Assembly (NCBI GenBank): GCA_963921935.1
Contig: OY998181.1
Span: forward strand, 115,650,957 to 115,714,956
Direction: 5' to 3'
From: Galeruca laticollis
Taxonomy: Eukaryota > Arthropoda > Insecta > Coleoptera > Chrysomelidae
DNA: 64,000 nt
In this document: piece by piece, positions 1 through 12,285 of the stretch
Layout: the number at the start of each line of letters is the position of its first letter
Position numbering within the stretch: position 1 is the stretch's first letter
Translations under genes and position numbers: made by a program
Notes under the pieces: model-generated
Seen by the model: only the letters and a program-made list of their open reading frames with translations
The model's database searches: none
Told to the model about the DNA's origin: nothing

Positions 1-340
1 CAGCATGGGCGGATTTGATGCGGACTCAATTTGACAGCGCAATACGATCGTTTCAGCGTACCTACTGGATCCTGACGAATTCTGTTAATTCCGTTTCAGC
101 GTGGACAGTTTGTTTACAAATAGAGCATAGTTGAAAGTTGATTAATTTTGTATTTTTTATTGTGTTTTCAGTTGAATACTCATAAAATAGAAAGGGATAT
201 GTACCTACCTAATTCGGCAATCAAATTATCGAAATGTCCTTCATGGAGAAGATCTGCCATCAAGCACAATCTAGTAAAGTTACATATAATTCATCAATTG
301 CAAAAATAAAAAACAGTGATTAGTAGAAGGAAGAGATTTA
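1..340. other. Unassigned AT-rich DNA
   Basis: No open frame of note, no repeat and no recognisable domain was seen. The element GTTTCAGCGT occurs twice near positions 51 and 102, which may be chance. Confidence 0.4.
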
Positions 341-1012
341 ATAATATAAGTAGTTATCGAACAATAATTTAAAGAATATGGATCAATAATAGTGATATTA
401 GTACTTTTCGAAGAGTTCATAAAACAATTATTTATTGAATTCACCTAGAAAACCACATCTGAAATGGAAAACCTTCTCATCAATTTTGGAAAGATTATTA
501 AGATTTCTATTTTTGAAGTATGATTATTAAACTATACATCAAAAAAAAATTGAAAATACTGAAAAATGAAATTCGAGACTGACAACCCAGAAATTTAAAT
601 ATTTTACACTTAAAAACCCCAAAATTGTTAATATTGTTACAAAAAATTTTATAAACAACAAACTATACGTTATTTAATAATGTAAACAGTTATCGAACAA
701 TTATTTGAAGAATAAGGATGAATAATGGTAATAAAAGAACTTTACGAAGACTTCATAATAGAATTATTTATTGATTTCACCTAGAAAACCACAACTAAAG
801 TGGAAAACCCTCTGTTCAATTTTGAAAAAACCATTCAGATTTTTTTTTGAAATATGATTATTAAACTATACATCATTAAAAAAATTAAAATACTGAAAGA
901 TGAAATTCGAGACCGACAACCCAGAAATTTAAATTTTTCACGTTTGAAAACACTAAACTTGTTAATATTGTCAAAATTCTATAAACAACAAAATATACGT
1001 TATTTGATAAAT
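341..1012. repeat. Two tandem copies of a ~336-bp unit
   Basis: Two direct copies lie at about 341-676 and 677-1012. The landmark CCTAGAAAACCACA occurs at 444 and again at 780, 336 bp later, and the flanking sequence aligns throughout with many substitutions and small indels. The divergence suggests an old duplication. It sits immediately upstream of a LINE reverse-transcriptase remnant, so the unit may be 5' or ORF1-derived sequence of that element, but no protein similarity was recognised in it. Confidence 0.8.
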
Positions 1013-1737
1013 AATTATAACAAAGGAACAATTTTGGATTCTGTGTTATTCAATCTTTGTATAAATGAATTGTTTTCAGTGAGCAGTACTGGATATATAC
1101 AATTAGAGTCGCAGACGATACAGCCATTTATGTATGATTTGAAATAATTGAAAATGATCTAAGATTAATTAAGGATTGGTTTCATCATAAATTACTTACT
1201 CTAAATTTTAATAAAACATAATTTGCCATTTCTAAATTTTAATAAAACATAACTTGCCATTTCTTAATTCTAGACCATAAGAATAGCTTCACATATTTTT
1301 TATAGAAAAAAACTAGAGATTATGCTTTATAAATATTGTACTACGGTATAGTGGGAAGCCATCTCAGGTATGGCCTATTGTCTTGGGGATGTGCTTCCAG
1401 AACATTTATAGGTCGCTCAGAGATTATACTAAGAAGCTTTATTTAGATTATTATGTCTAGTTCCAGCATGTGCCCTAGTGACGCACTGTATAATATAAAC
1501 AAAATCTTTGACTTGAAGAAATTGTGTTTTCTGTGTGCATCTGTAAAATATTATACTATGAAAAATAAAATTAACTTACCTGTACATACATATGAATCCA
1601 AAAATAAACACTTATATGAAGCTCCTATGACGATAAAAACTTTATGTCAAATTGTTCGTATTAACACAACCAAAAGTTTTGTGAAATTAATATCTGAAAT
1701 ATCTTTTCATTCTCTGCAATGTCTATCCACTTCATGA
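1013..1737 (+). pseudogene. Non-LTR retrotransposon reverse transcriptase, C-terminal remnant
   Basis: Three pieces of a LINE ORF2 can be read in order. At 1018-1080 the protein reads KGTILDSVLFNLCINELFS, matching the conserved GTxLGPxLFxLYINDL block of reverse transcriptase. At about 1113-1200 another frame reads ADDTAIYV, a stop, then DLRLIKDWFHHKLLTLNFNKT, which is the catalytic ADD block and the following helix. At 1350-1390 a frame reads LRYGLLSWG, typical of the thumb region, and the 1453-1737 frame fits a degenerate tail. Frameshifts and stops separate the blocks, so this is a dead relic. The clade (Jockey, CR1 or RTE) cannot be decided by eye. Confidence 0.6.
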
Positions 1738-4340
1738 ATTTTATGTATAATTATAGTGTTTTCTTATTTACCAAAACAGATGCTGAGGTAAATTCGTTCA
1801 TCTCTGGCATACATTTTTTAGTATTTATAATTAACAAATTGGCTTTCATAAGTTGTTCGGGATACTAATGTTCAATTTGGGTTTAATACTACTGATTAAC
1901 TGATTGCAGAATTCATTTTTATAGGAGAAATTGATAACATATTTGGAAAACTTATTTAAATCTGACGTTACAAAACGACATTTGTGTTGTGACGTCAACT
2001 GACACTGTTGTGAGGACGATACAATTCGATGATTTTAGGAACGGTGTTGGAGAATATAATTTTTAGGAACTATCGCAAATAGAGAATTCACAGGTTTGCG
2101 TATGCATGACGTTGGGAAGGACGTTAAGAATAACGCCCCGATTCCAGATTCAGGGCATCAGTGCGGATGTGTCTCAATCACCGACCACCACACCTGCAAG
2201 AAATGAATCCCTGGTAGCGACATTGATTCTCTTTCCGAAATATCGAAACCACACATGACCAACGTTCAACTTTAGAAATATTTTTACAAAAGTTACAACT
2301 TTTATTTTTTAGAACTGAATATCTTTTTAATAAATACATGGAAAATTATCATTGATGCTGCAAATTGAAGATCATATATGAATTATATGGTAAATGTATG
2401 CATACATTGCCCGTAGATAATATACTTTTTAGCTAATTAAAAAACTAGAGTTGCGGGTAGAGGAAAAAGACGAAATTTTCGGTATAAGAGTGTCTGTCGT
2501 CAAGCGCAAAAATATATAAAAGAGGGCGGAGTCGAGACGTCACATGGCGCGAGTGACGAGCAGTCACTCTTGATTATAAATTCAAATTTATTGTATCATG
2601 TTCAACTTAGTCAGTTTCTTAAACAATAGATCCGTTAAAAAGTTCGGATTCCTCTATACGTTTTCTCTTGACAGAAAATGAGCGACTCGAAGTGATAATA
2701 TTCTACCACAAAAATGTATAGCCAATTTCGTTCAACAAATGTCGGGCAGGTCCTGGCTCTTACCTCTAAAACTATTGGAGCTGACAACTAATGTATGACA
2801 TAATGTATATAACAATAATTTTTCGATCGAATTACTAAACTCTAACCCATTATTTCTTGGGACTGAAAGGGCCGAGACAAAAGGTATATATATTGTAGTT
2901 TACGCATTACAAAAATAGAACGAAAAGGAAAATAATTAATTACTTTCTTGGAACATTATCTTCCCTGTACCTTCCAGGCCAGTTAACGCAATCAATAACG
3001 ACCTTTTTAGTAATATACCGCTTGTTCACCCATAATATTATTGTTTATTTAGACCTTACCAGTTCTAGTTTGAACAAGCCGACTACTACGAAGGTCTGTT
3101 TAAGAGGAAATAAATTAAAGACGATGCTTTTATATTCATTGATTAGTAAGAATGTTGGGAAAATACGATGATAAATTTAGCTATCAAGTCAAAAGTTTGC
3201 ATTACATTCAAATTAATCTCTTTTAGAGTAACTTCTTATCTGATCTGTGTCAATGAAGTTCAGTACCAATCCTATCAAAGTCACTATCAAGTAGTGGATA
3301 GAAATACAAATTAATGAATGTCTTCAAAAAGAAAAGAAACTCTGATTGCGCGTAGACTTCAAAGAGAAAACCTCTGATGCAGCTTACATTTGACGGTGTC
3401 ATTCAGATTTTGCATTGTAGTAATTTATTGCTGCCGACTAAAAATTTACGCATGAGCTCGATAACAACAGATTTTACAAAGAACTATTAAGGGAAGTATC
3501 TATTGAACATGAGCACAATTGTTTGGCAGAATATATTGGTCAAAATATACTTTGAACCTACTGTGCGAGGAGAAACAAAAAACTCGAGGTTACTCAGAAT
3601 TGGTCGAATACGTTTAAAACAAACTGATTTAGACAACTGCAATACCAATTTGTCAATATTTGTAGTGGATAAGTGTCAGTTGTCCTGAATGTTCAGGCAT
3701 ATTGATGGACAAAACTTTTAGTTAACGTGTCGTGATGTAAAACAGACATAGAAGAGACATTAGACCGACAAACTGATATCAATTATAGCAAGTTATTTAA
3801 ATCGTTCATGATGTCCTACGACATATGCATACGAGATACTACAGTTTGTCCATGCCTAAAGTTCTGATATCGTAGCCATGAACTCTACAATATTGGTAAC
3901 ACAAATCTTATTTTAGTAACGAAATTTCGAGTGTAGATATTCGATTCCATTAGAAGCCTTCGCTAACCTAGTCAAAAAGGCATCGACATGTTACGAATTC
4001 TTGAACTTGAGTTATTTCCTGGCGTTATTTATTCTTCAGTTACTTCCACTACTATTCCAAAATTATTAATTTCATTATTTTAAAAACAACTGGAATGATT
4101 GTTTTTACATCCATATGCCTTCTGTTTAAAATGCAAATCACTATCGTTATTTTCCTTCGCTAAAGAAGCAATATTTTTTTCCAGTCTTCAAATATCTTTT
4201 GTGTGTGGTGACATTTTGTTTTGCTGCTCTGCAGCTCGTACATGGACCGTGGAACTTGGACCTGCACAACTGCATCTTGGCCGCTGGCTGGGGAATTGCA
4301 GCAAGAAAAGCGGAATAAAGTGTACTCTTAACGGAAAATT
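1738..4340. other. Unassigned non-coding stretch
   Basis: No conserved coding block was recognised; short open frames here (for example 3,503-3,688 and 4,099-4,359) show no familiar domain. One TATA-like string, TATATAAAAGAGG, lies at 2,513-2,525, followed by moderately GC-rich DNA with the inverted motif GTGACGAGCAGTCAC near 2,553. It could be a promoter of an unannotated transcript or of a transposon, but nothing downstream supports a gene. Confidence 0.4.
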
Positions 4341-4347
4341 TCCAAGC

Positions 4348-4375
4348 TTTCGAGGATGATTGTCCTCATCATCAG
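4348..4375 (-). ncRNA. Hammerhead-ribozyme-like core, orphan
   Basis: Read on the minus strand the sequence gives CTGATGA, one base, GAGGA, a 6-nt loop, TCCTC, then GAAA. This is the canonical hammerhead order: CUGAUGA, a perfect five-pair stem II, and GAAA. The sequence after GAAA does not show a clear short stem III ending in NUH, so stems I and III are unproven. Penelope-like elements are known carriers of hammerheads, but no Penelope coding sequence was seen next to it, so it may be a solo terminal fragment. Confidence 0.45.
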
Positions 4376-4946
4376 GGAGACTAAAATGAAAAAACAGCAG
4401 TTAGATACTGTAGTTAACAAAAATGATACAAAAGGAGACTGATTCACAACAGTTGTGTACTTACCTCCGAGTTGAGGTTAGATTCCGTTATGTTATAGAG
4501 AATTAAACTACGGATAATTAAAATATGAACTAGTTAAACCCACGATGGTTCACATCAAACAATCACATTTAAAATGACTAAAAAAGCCAACATCTAACAC
4601 CATTTTGCAGACTTAACGAACACGAGTGCTTTTTTGTTGAAAGCCGGCAAGGAGATGATATCGTTTTCCTCCTAAAATGGACGGATTAGTTGACAGAACA
4701 ATGTTGCCTCTGATGTATTAGTTATGGTTTAAGATGGAATAGAAGAATGCAGAGGGGGTGAATCTTGCATTCATGAGAAAGAAGAAGAGGAAATAATCTA
4801 TTATCTGGAAGTGAGAGATTTATAAACATAATACCTACACTGTGGATGACATTGAGACTCAGCGACCAGCCAAACAAAAAATACAAATAACGAATATAAT
4901 AAAATAATAATAATATAGTAATCATTAAAGTAATATAACAATTATG

Positions 4947-4947
<1 letters not shown>

Positions 4948-5000
<53 letters not shown>
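4948..5000. repeat. (TA)n microsatellite
   Basis: Uninterrupted alternating TA for about 53 bp. It produces a spurious IYIYIY open frame. Confidence 0.95.
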
Positions 5001-5002
<2 letters not shown>

Positions 5003-7131
5003 AACTAGTCATCTAGTTTTGTAAATATATTGAAATAAATAAACATAATAAAAAGGTCTTATTGTAACGGAAGGAGTGTCAGTAGACACAACCATTAGAA
5101 TAAACTCAATAACAAGTCAAATATTAAAATATAAAAAGATTGAAATATGAATAAATCGGGTGAAATATTGATGTGAATGTTTTAAAAAGGGATGAAGAAT
5201 AAAAATTCCAACACTATATTAGTTAAATAGATAGTAAATATTACCTGTACCAGTAATTCTGATTGGTTGTCAAAGTCACGGAATTCCGTATTACACTGAA
5301 CACAGTCATAGCAATTTCTGCAGGACGAAATGTCATATAATAGCTTGAAACCTAAATCAAGAGAAAAGAATAATCAGTTTAACAATAACTTAACATTGTT
5401 TACATAATTTTTTTAGTAGTAGCAAAGATTTAGAATACCATGTTTCATTCATTCATTGCAAAGGGTTGAAACTAGATGGAAAAGATAGCTGGAACACAGC
5501 CCAAATGTATAAAAAGGAAATGAATATTTACAAGAAGTAATGCCTGCTAGGGAATTTTCATTACCAACTTAAAATCATTGCTTATTGATTATATATATGA
5601 AATTTAATTACAAAAACAAAAATAATCAGGAGTTTATGTATAATAACTATAAAACATGACTCAAACTAAAATAGAATCAATTACATATAGGTTAATTAAT
5701 AATATAGGTTGTAAAATTTGTAAAAATAAACATTTCTCAAATTAGCTAAATAACATGAATATATAAAAATTGACTATTGTACGAGGAAAAGAGGACTTAA
5801 TTAAAATTCCTTAATACAATAGAAATCTAAATGAATCAGTGTTATTACCCTCCAGGACAATAAATTTATGTTTTTCAATATAGTAACTAAAAGACTGGAT
5901 AATAACAATTTTAGTGATAAAAAACAAATAAGTGAGCTATGGACTAGGGAAGCCGAATGACTTGTTGATTTTGAAAACAAAAGAGGTTGATTTATGATGG
6001 TGATAGAGGATGCGTCGATAAAAGATTGCTCTCTGTATAAAATTGTTTAAAAGTGTTTAAAAGTTAAAATTCTAAAAAAAAGTTAAATCAAACTAATCAT
6101 AAGAGTATTCAATCCTGTGTAAGGAGTGAATAGTGCAGTAGGAGCGTGTCTCTTATGAGATATCTGCAAGATTTGGAGATGCGAGTGCAGCCGGCAATGA
6201 AAGCAAAAATAAGGTCTGTGTATTCTGCTTAAACTTATTTGGAATTCCAATTAACATTTTCAAAGTGTACACTCAAATCTTTAGTTGAACATTCGAATTA
6301 CATAACGTATAAAAAAGGCCAAAAACAATAAAATATGATGCATCATAAATTTATCTATAGAGAATTAGATCTTTAATATCTATAAAATTAGTGTACTCAC
6401 CTTGTGTAAATTTATCTACTTGAAATATCACGTGTATCATGTATGTTACATTAAATCTTATATATCTTCCTTCCAGCTATTGCATGTATAACTTTAAACT
6501 ATCACTTTCTTGACCTTTAAACACACACATATTTAGTTTATAAATTATCACTTATATGTAATTGATTATAGAAACTTGATAATTTTAACAAAATCTTTTA
6601 TCACAAGCACGCTAGCGTCGTGTTAACTGTGAAACGTTATTTATGGAAGAGAAACCTCCTTCTTTCATGTATATTGTAGTAGCGCATGCGTTTGGAGATT
6701 TAGCGCCGACGCAGTAGTGGGAACATTTTGTTATAGAGAATACATGTATGATATAGGGTGCACAATTCCATAAGAATAAATGTATAAACCAAATTAATAG
6801 TTTCAAAAATATTTTATTATGTTCCAATAAGGTTAAAAATTTTCAAATTATTTTATTAAACTGCTTTACATTTATGTGTTGATTTTTCTTTATTCTCACA
6901 TCCATGATTAAATTCTCAATATCTTTGTTGTCGTATTTCAATCGTTTTATTCAACAGATATTGTTTCTTTCAGAGGTTGTAAGTTGAAAGTAAGATTAAG
7001 AATATATTTCCTCAATCTTTGATTAGTATATCCAGAACTCAAAGGGAGGATTCTCATGCTTCCGACTAATTAAATAAACATTATAAATAAATAATCATTT
7101 GAAAAATCTGAGCTAGTCAATCAAGGGAATA

Positions 7132-7138
<7 letters not shown>
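5001..7138. other. Unassigned AT-rich DNA
   Basis: No domain, RNA gene or repeat family was recognised. Short frames (for example 6,612-6,827) look like chance. Confidence 0.4.

Positions 7139-7166
<28 letters not shown>
7139..7166. repeat. (TA)n microsatellite
   Basis: About 28 bp of alternating TA. Confidence 0.9.
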
Positions 7167-7169
<3 letters not shown>

Positions 7170-8557
7170 AGAATCAAGTAGTCACGGCTGAACTATCAAC
7201 AAATAAAATTGAAAATATCACGGGGATTGCAGCCTAAATAATGTTAAAAATTCTGGATATACGAAACCGAGCGGTTTCGAAAGACTTTTTCTTTCTTTTT
7301 CAAGGTTGTATGGTAGAATCATTGGAAATCAAAGAAAACAGGATACATAGCAATCACTTCTATCAAAATCAAAAACCATTGCCTCGACATTGAAATTAAA
7401 TAAAATCAGAAAAATGAAAAATTGAGTTTAAAATAAACATGGAAATTGATACTTAGCTCAAATCCTTCCCGAAGGAACACATTTTGGTTTTAAAATTCAC
7501 CACCACTACATTCTAAAAGAGAATATTATATACTAATTCGGTTGTTTCAAGTGTATCTAGTTTTTGGATAGAACATAACATTTTTTAATTTACAATACCT
7601 GATAACAGTCGTATTCTCTTCAAGCGAGTTTGTTTTATTTTAGGTCTATATACCAGGGTAGTTGAAAATTTACGGGTGTGATACCAAATGTTGCAACAAT
7701 CTTAGCAATGAGATTAATATTTAAATTTTATTTGAGACTTGATGTCCCATTAATGTCAAAACTGAAAAAAAGTTTTTCTTTTAAAAAAAAATTCTTTTTT
7801 CACCTAACAGTTGCCTGCTGTTATTTTCTGGTTGGTTGTTATAACAAGGAGTTGAATTTTCTAACAGTCACTAGACCGCATGAACTCTCACTTCATCGGT
7901 CTCGTGGCTGTGAACATATCCAGGCAATTATCGCGTGTAAAAAGCACCGGCCAAAAGAGAACAACACCTGTAGTTGGAAAGTTTAATTATCCCAAGAGGT
8001 TTTTTAAAAAAATCATCAAAGTCCAGTCTCTCACTCTGGAAATTTCAGTTTATGAAATAGTCAAATTCAGAGGCTGTCACCCTCTGAGTAGCCAAAATTT
8101 TTTTTTATTATATAACAACCTTCAAAAAGGGAAATGGCAAGTCCCACCCCCTGTCAAGTTTGTCAGTCCCGACAGAGGTAGGAACTCCCCAAAGACCTTT
8201 CCGAAATGCTGTCAGTTCATGTATAGTACTCTCAATGCCTGGTGCTATAATATTAAAATTGTTTTGACATTTCTCTTTGTAAAATATGTTTATAGCGGAG
8301 TTAGTTGCTAGTATCATGTCCGTGAAAACGCCACAATTTCTCCACAGACACCACACAACACCTAACTAAGGGAAGAATCGTCACTGCTAGTTGGGTTGAC
8401 ATTTGTACAATGTAGTAAATATGTGTAAATCTTACTTATGTCATCGATGTCAGATTTTTTATTCATAGTTAGGTCATTTACTTGGATGTGGTACATTTCT
8501 AAGAATTTATGTTTATTTCTATTTCTCTCTACTTCTAAAATTTCACAATTTTCAAAA

Positions 8558-8559
<2 letters not shown>
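7167..8559. other. Unassigned stretch with overlapping short frames
   Basis: Overlapping frames at 7,678-7,986, 7,880-8,311 and 8,108-8,356 have no recognisable domains and compete with each other, so none is called. The block 8,120-8,230 is less AT-rich than its surroundings and may be a fragment of an unrecognised mobile element. Confidence 0.35.

Positions 8560-8600
<41 letters not shown>
8560..8600. repeat. (TA)n microsatellite, left border of foldback
   Basis: About 40 bp of TA directly abutting the left arm of the palindromic structure at 8,599-9,417. A matching TA tract abuts the right arm. Confidence 0.9.
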
Positions 8601-9414
8601 CGAGATGTACGAATAGTGCGTGAGATATGAACAATAAGCAACGAATAGATTAGTGGGTATTGCACGCAAATAGAAGAAGGGGCTACTGAAAAGAGTGGTA
8701 ACCGCAGACATGCATGTTTCTAGCTCATTAGCCGTCATCGGTACGGTACAACCAAGAAAAGATGTGAAACATGAGAGCAAAGGTGTTGAATGAAACATGA
8801 GAAAATATAACAGAATTCAGCAGGATAGTCAAACACAACATTTGTGTCAGTAATATTAGAAGATCTCGAATATTCGAGACAACAACCAACATAGACACGG
8901 AGGTGCATATAACACCTTTGCTCTCATGTTTCACATCTTTTCTTGGTTGTACCGTACCGATGACGGCTAATGAGCTAGAAACATGAATGTCTGCGGTTAC
9001 CACTCTTTTCAGTAGCCCCTTCTTCTATTTGCGTGCAATACCCACTAATCTATTCGTTGCTTATTGTTCATATGTCACGCACTATTCGTACATCTCGTTA
9101 TTATTTCATTAATCTGGGTCGCAAGTTTCAGACGGGAGTGTTATATGCACCTCCGTGTCTATGTTGGTTGTTGTCTCGAATATTCGAGATCTTCTAATAT
9201 TACTGACACAAATGTTGTGTTTGACTATCCTGCTGAATTCTGTTATATTTTCTCATGTTTCATTCAACACCTTTGCTCTCATGTTTCACATCTTTTCTTG
9301 GTTGTACCGTACCGATGACGGCTAATGAGCTAGAAACATGCATGTCTGCGGTTACCACTCTTTTCAGTAGCCCCTTCTTCTATTTGCGTGCAATACCCAC
9401 TAATCTATTCGTTG

Positions 9415-9417
<3 letters not shown>
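8599..9417. mobile_element. Foldback element with overlapping palindromes
   Basis: Segment A (8,599-8,915) appears twice more in reverse complement. A partial copy at about 8,911-9,100 pairs with 8,599-8,789, and a second copy at about 9,138-9,417 pairs with 8,635-8,915. Landmarks such as CATCTTTTCTTGGTTGTACC and TGTCTCGAATATTCGAGA recur with almost no change. TA microsatellites border both ends. No protein is encoded; frames here are antisense copies of one another. The likeliest explanation is a non-autonomous foldback or MITE that underwent an inverted duplication. Confidence 0.8.

Positions 9418-9461
<44 letters not shown>
9417..9461. repeat. (TA)n microsatellite, right border of foldback
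   Basis: About 45 bp of TA continuing from the CTTA that ends the right arm. Confidence 0.9.
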
Positions 9462-9463
<2 letters not shown>

Positions 9464-9974
9464 TGATGAGTGCATCTACCAACACCAATGCACCCAGCTG
9501 ATAGAAGTGGTAATATGTTAAGTTTCTGCAAGTAGGGTAGTGTCAAGAGGGGTAACATGACTGCCACCTGTGACAGGTAGGTTCTAAGGACAACAGAAAG
9601 GAGTAAATCTCACTCAAGTGATCTATGTCTGTCTTTTTGTTATTAAATTGTGAAATAAAAGCCATTCCTAAGTTTGATCTCTTAGTTTTGTTTGACTCTG
9701 TCGCCAACACCTTTACAGCTTCAAAATTGTATGATGGTCCCGAGAATGAACGTGATTTGCTAAAGCGCGCCGTTCAGGGTGTTATCTGCAATCGCTCTTA
9801 TGTGAGACAATACGGCTTGACAGTAATCTTAAAGTCTGACCAATCTATTCTTTATCACAGTCCCTACATGGAATGCTGTACACAACATTAGTAAGCGAAG
9901 TCGACGGACTTTTATCTTTTACTCTAGTGGAAATTGATCTAATTATTTATGCTGTTTTGGTAGACATTTTGAAG
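9462..9974. other. Unassigned stretch
   Basis: An 88-codon frame (9,625-9,891, +) has no recognisable domain. The sequence may be a degraded part of a neighbouring element. Confidence 0.3.
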
Positions 9975-11068
9975 TTACCATACGTCTGGAACAATCTGGC
10001 AAGTTTCGGAGTTATGTCCCTTATGTATTGAAGGGAAGCGAACTGGGCGAGCAGGGATCGTACCAGAGCCAACATACATTTGGGCCACATTAGGATGGCT
10101 ATCATCAGTCAGCAAGTCCACGGTATTTGATAGGCTGAATAATAATTCATTGAGTAAAGTTATTGGATAAGAGTTATCCAAGAGAAGGTTGAATAAAACG
10201 GTTAGATTTTTATTATGGAAGATTCTATTTGAAATTCTGAGGACTCTCTGCTTAATTTGTTTAACCAAATTTACCTTCATAGAATGCTTGTGGTATGAAT
10301 GGTAATTTAAATATCTACCAGAACTGTAAGGTTTCCTGTACCAATCCATAATAATCGTATTGTTATTACGAATGAACTTAGTGTCCAAGAATGGTACGGA
10401 ATTATCGTTGTCTTCTTTTTCTCTTGTGAAATGTATATATGGGTCGTAGGTGTTAAATGTCTCAAGAATTTCATCTAGGCCTTCTCTAGGACGTGCCACA
10501 ATAATATCATCCACATATTTCTTAATGATGAAAGGAGTGAAAGAAAGTACCGGAGTGACAGTATCCAGCAAATCGGGACATATGCTGCTAAGATAGGGGA
10601 AATGGAGGCACTCATAGGAGTGCCAAAAGTTTGTTTATAAATTTTGTTATTAAAAGTAGAATGAGTATTATCAAAGAGCAAAACTATTAAGTTTAGAAAG
10701 GCTTCATTCTGGATGGAGCAATGGACACTGAAACGTTCCCATTTCTTATAGATTGCTCTCAAGCAGGCATCAATATATACGTTAATGAACAACGAGACCG
10801 CATCCAAACTGGCCAGAACATAATTATCTGGAATTGTAAAATTATTAAACTTGTCCGAGGCCCCAAATGAATCATTAATGTAATAAACGTTTTCATAATT
10901 ATAAGCGTCAGTCAGGATTCCTGTACAAAACTGTGCAATGCTTTCAGTGGGGGCTCCTATCGAAACCACTATCGGTCTCACAGAGAGAACTAGTTTATGA
11001 ACCTTTGGAAGGGCATAAAACTTTGGAGGAACACCATTGTTGCATGTGAACTTTTTCTTACATGACAA
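9975..11068 (-). pseudogene. Penelope-like reverse transcriptase, family A, frameshifted
   Basis: Two minus-strand frames together make a Penelope-like reverse transcriptase. The upstream frame (11,068-10,475) contains FYALPKVHK, PIVVSIGAPTE, then a palm region including NYVLASLDAVSLF and the primer-grip neighbour IYKQTFGTPM. The downstream frame (10,571-9,975) begins near the catalytic KKYVDDIIVA and continues with VPFLDTKFIRNNN and WYRKPYSSGRYLNYHS, typical of the Penelope FLD and YRKPT blocks. A frameshift lies between the two around 10,480-10,570. There is no GIY-YIG endonuclease after the reverse transcriptase on this strand, so the copy is 3'-truncated or rearranged. Its 5' side abuts an oppositely oriented family-A fragment. 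Confidence 0.85.
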
Positions 11069-11085
11069 AGTCTATTTGATGTTTA

Positions 11086-11442
11086 TTGTTTAAAGATTTT
11101 ACTACATTTGAGTTTATATATAGACTCAAATGCCCAGAATGTAATGCTGTCTATTTGGGTCAGACCCTTAGAAATTTTGAAATCCGATACAGTGAATACT
11201 TACGAGCATACAGATTAAAACAACCGGATAAATCCCATTACGCAAAACATCTACTTGACACCAATCATTCATTGACACCTAACACAGAACTAGAAGTACT
11301 ACATATTTGTGATAAGAAACAAAAACTGGATTTACTTGAAGAGTTGGAAATTAGAACACACTTAAGAAACCCACAATATGAAGTCGTCAATGAACAGATA
11401 AATCTAGGGAGTTCTCCACTATTAAACTGTCTTCTTAAGTGA
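11086..11442 (+). pseudogene. Penelope-like GIY-YIG endonuclease fragment, family A
   Basis: The frame reads IYRLKCPECNAVYLGQTLR and then FEIRYSEYLRAYRLKQPDKSHYAKHLL. It is nearly identical to the endonuclease segments at 48.7 and 49.2 kb. IYxLKCPEC and VYLGQT correspond to the GIY and YIG motifs; here the first is IYR with the preceding glycine lost. The copy starts inside the gene (5'-truncated, junction near 11,105-11,120) and points away from the minus-strand reverse transcriptase, giving a head-to-head pair. The first ~12 codons belong to the junction sequence. It ends in the same residues as the 49-kb copy. Confidence 0.85.
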
Positions 11443-11715
11443 TAATTGTAAAGATCAGCAGATATAGTTTTCCTGGTTTTCTATATCATTGCACAGTTAT
11501 ACTGATCTTAATTGGAAAAATGATATCCACGATATCACCATAGGGCTAATAATATCTAAGCTTCAATATTTGTAATATCACATGTTATTATTTTTCCTAT
11601 TAACATATATTAAGTTAATCACAGGGTTAAGTCACTTCTTGGTCTAGCCAAAAATAACTACTAAACATCAGGAAGGCATCAATTGAAATGTAACTTTTGT
11701 CAATCTGACGATGAT
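11443..11715 (+). mobile_element. Penelope family-A 3' untranslated tail, truncated at the hammerhead
   Basis: This matches 49,479-49,750 closely (landmarks GATCAGCAGATATAG and CTTCTTGGTCTAGCC). Similarity stops right after CTGACGATGAT, the 5' half of the predicted hammerhead at 49.7 kb. The rest of the ribozyme is absent here. Confidence 0.75.
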
Positions 11716-11968
11716 GGTGGTGCGAGAGTGCTATAGCGAGGACATTAGGTTTTACAAACATTAATAATCTTGTATCATTTTGTGAATTTCTATCTTGAGT
11801 TCTGTTTGAGTCGCCTAGTAGTACTCCTAACCTATTGGAGTTAGCCGCAAGCACAACAGAAAATTTGCTACCTACGAAATAAAAGGAGAAGTATTCTATG
11901 GATTGGCAGTGAACGCAAAAAACGACATCCTTTTCTGAAAATGTGTCACTCGTGTATGTGAAAAAACT

Positions 11969-12148
11969 CAGTGGAAATCAACCGCAGTTGCCGAAGGTTA
12001 CATCGACGACAACATAAACAACAAGTTTTCACGAGGAAGAAAAATTGTGGAAGCAATTAACAAGAATAACTGTACAATACAAAGTATTAACAATATTACA
12101 AGTACAACTACCACAGGACGTACTACTTATAATATGACGAGTAAATAA
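11969..12148 (+). pseudogene. Tyrosine recombinase, C-terminal fragment
   Basis: A 59-codon frame begins QWKSTAVAEGYIDDNINNK and ends TTTTGRTTYNMTSK before a TAA. The WKS-VAEGYI block matches, from memory, the C-terminal end of insect transposon-borne tyrosine recombinases (Crypton-like or related), where the tyrosine of EGYI would be the catalytic nucleophile. The rest of the catalytic domain (R..H-x-x-R) is not visible upstream, where a truncated Penelope tail lies instead. This is a gene fragment, not a working recombinase. Assignment rests on one motif block. Confidence 0.55.
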
Positions 12149-12285
12149 AATCCAACTGTAACTTTTAAAAACTGTAGTAATATTGCTATTCATTTAAATT
12201 ATCATGTTGACATAAATTAAAATACATGTTAATAAATTTATATTGTTTTTGTATTGTTGATAGCTGTATATAGTATTCCATTCGT

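Noticed and set aside
4722..5012. Frame with IYIYIY run
   Set aside because: Produced by the TA microsatellite; the same applies to frames at 8,362-8,798 and 28,049-28,243.
7678..8356. Three overlapping frames on both strands
   Set aside because: They overlap each other in different frames and show no conserved block.
9625..9891. 88-codon open frame after the TA tract
   Set aside because: No domain recognised; might be debris of a mobile element but cannot be supported.
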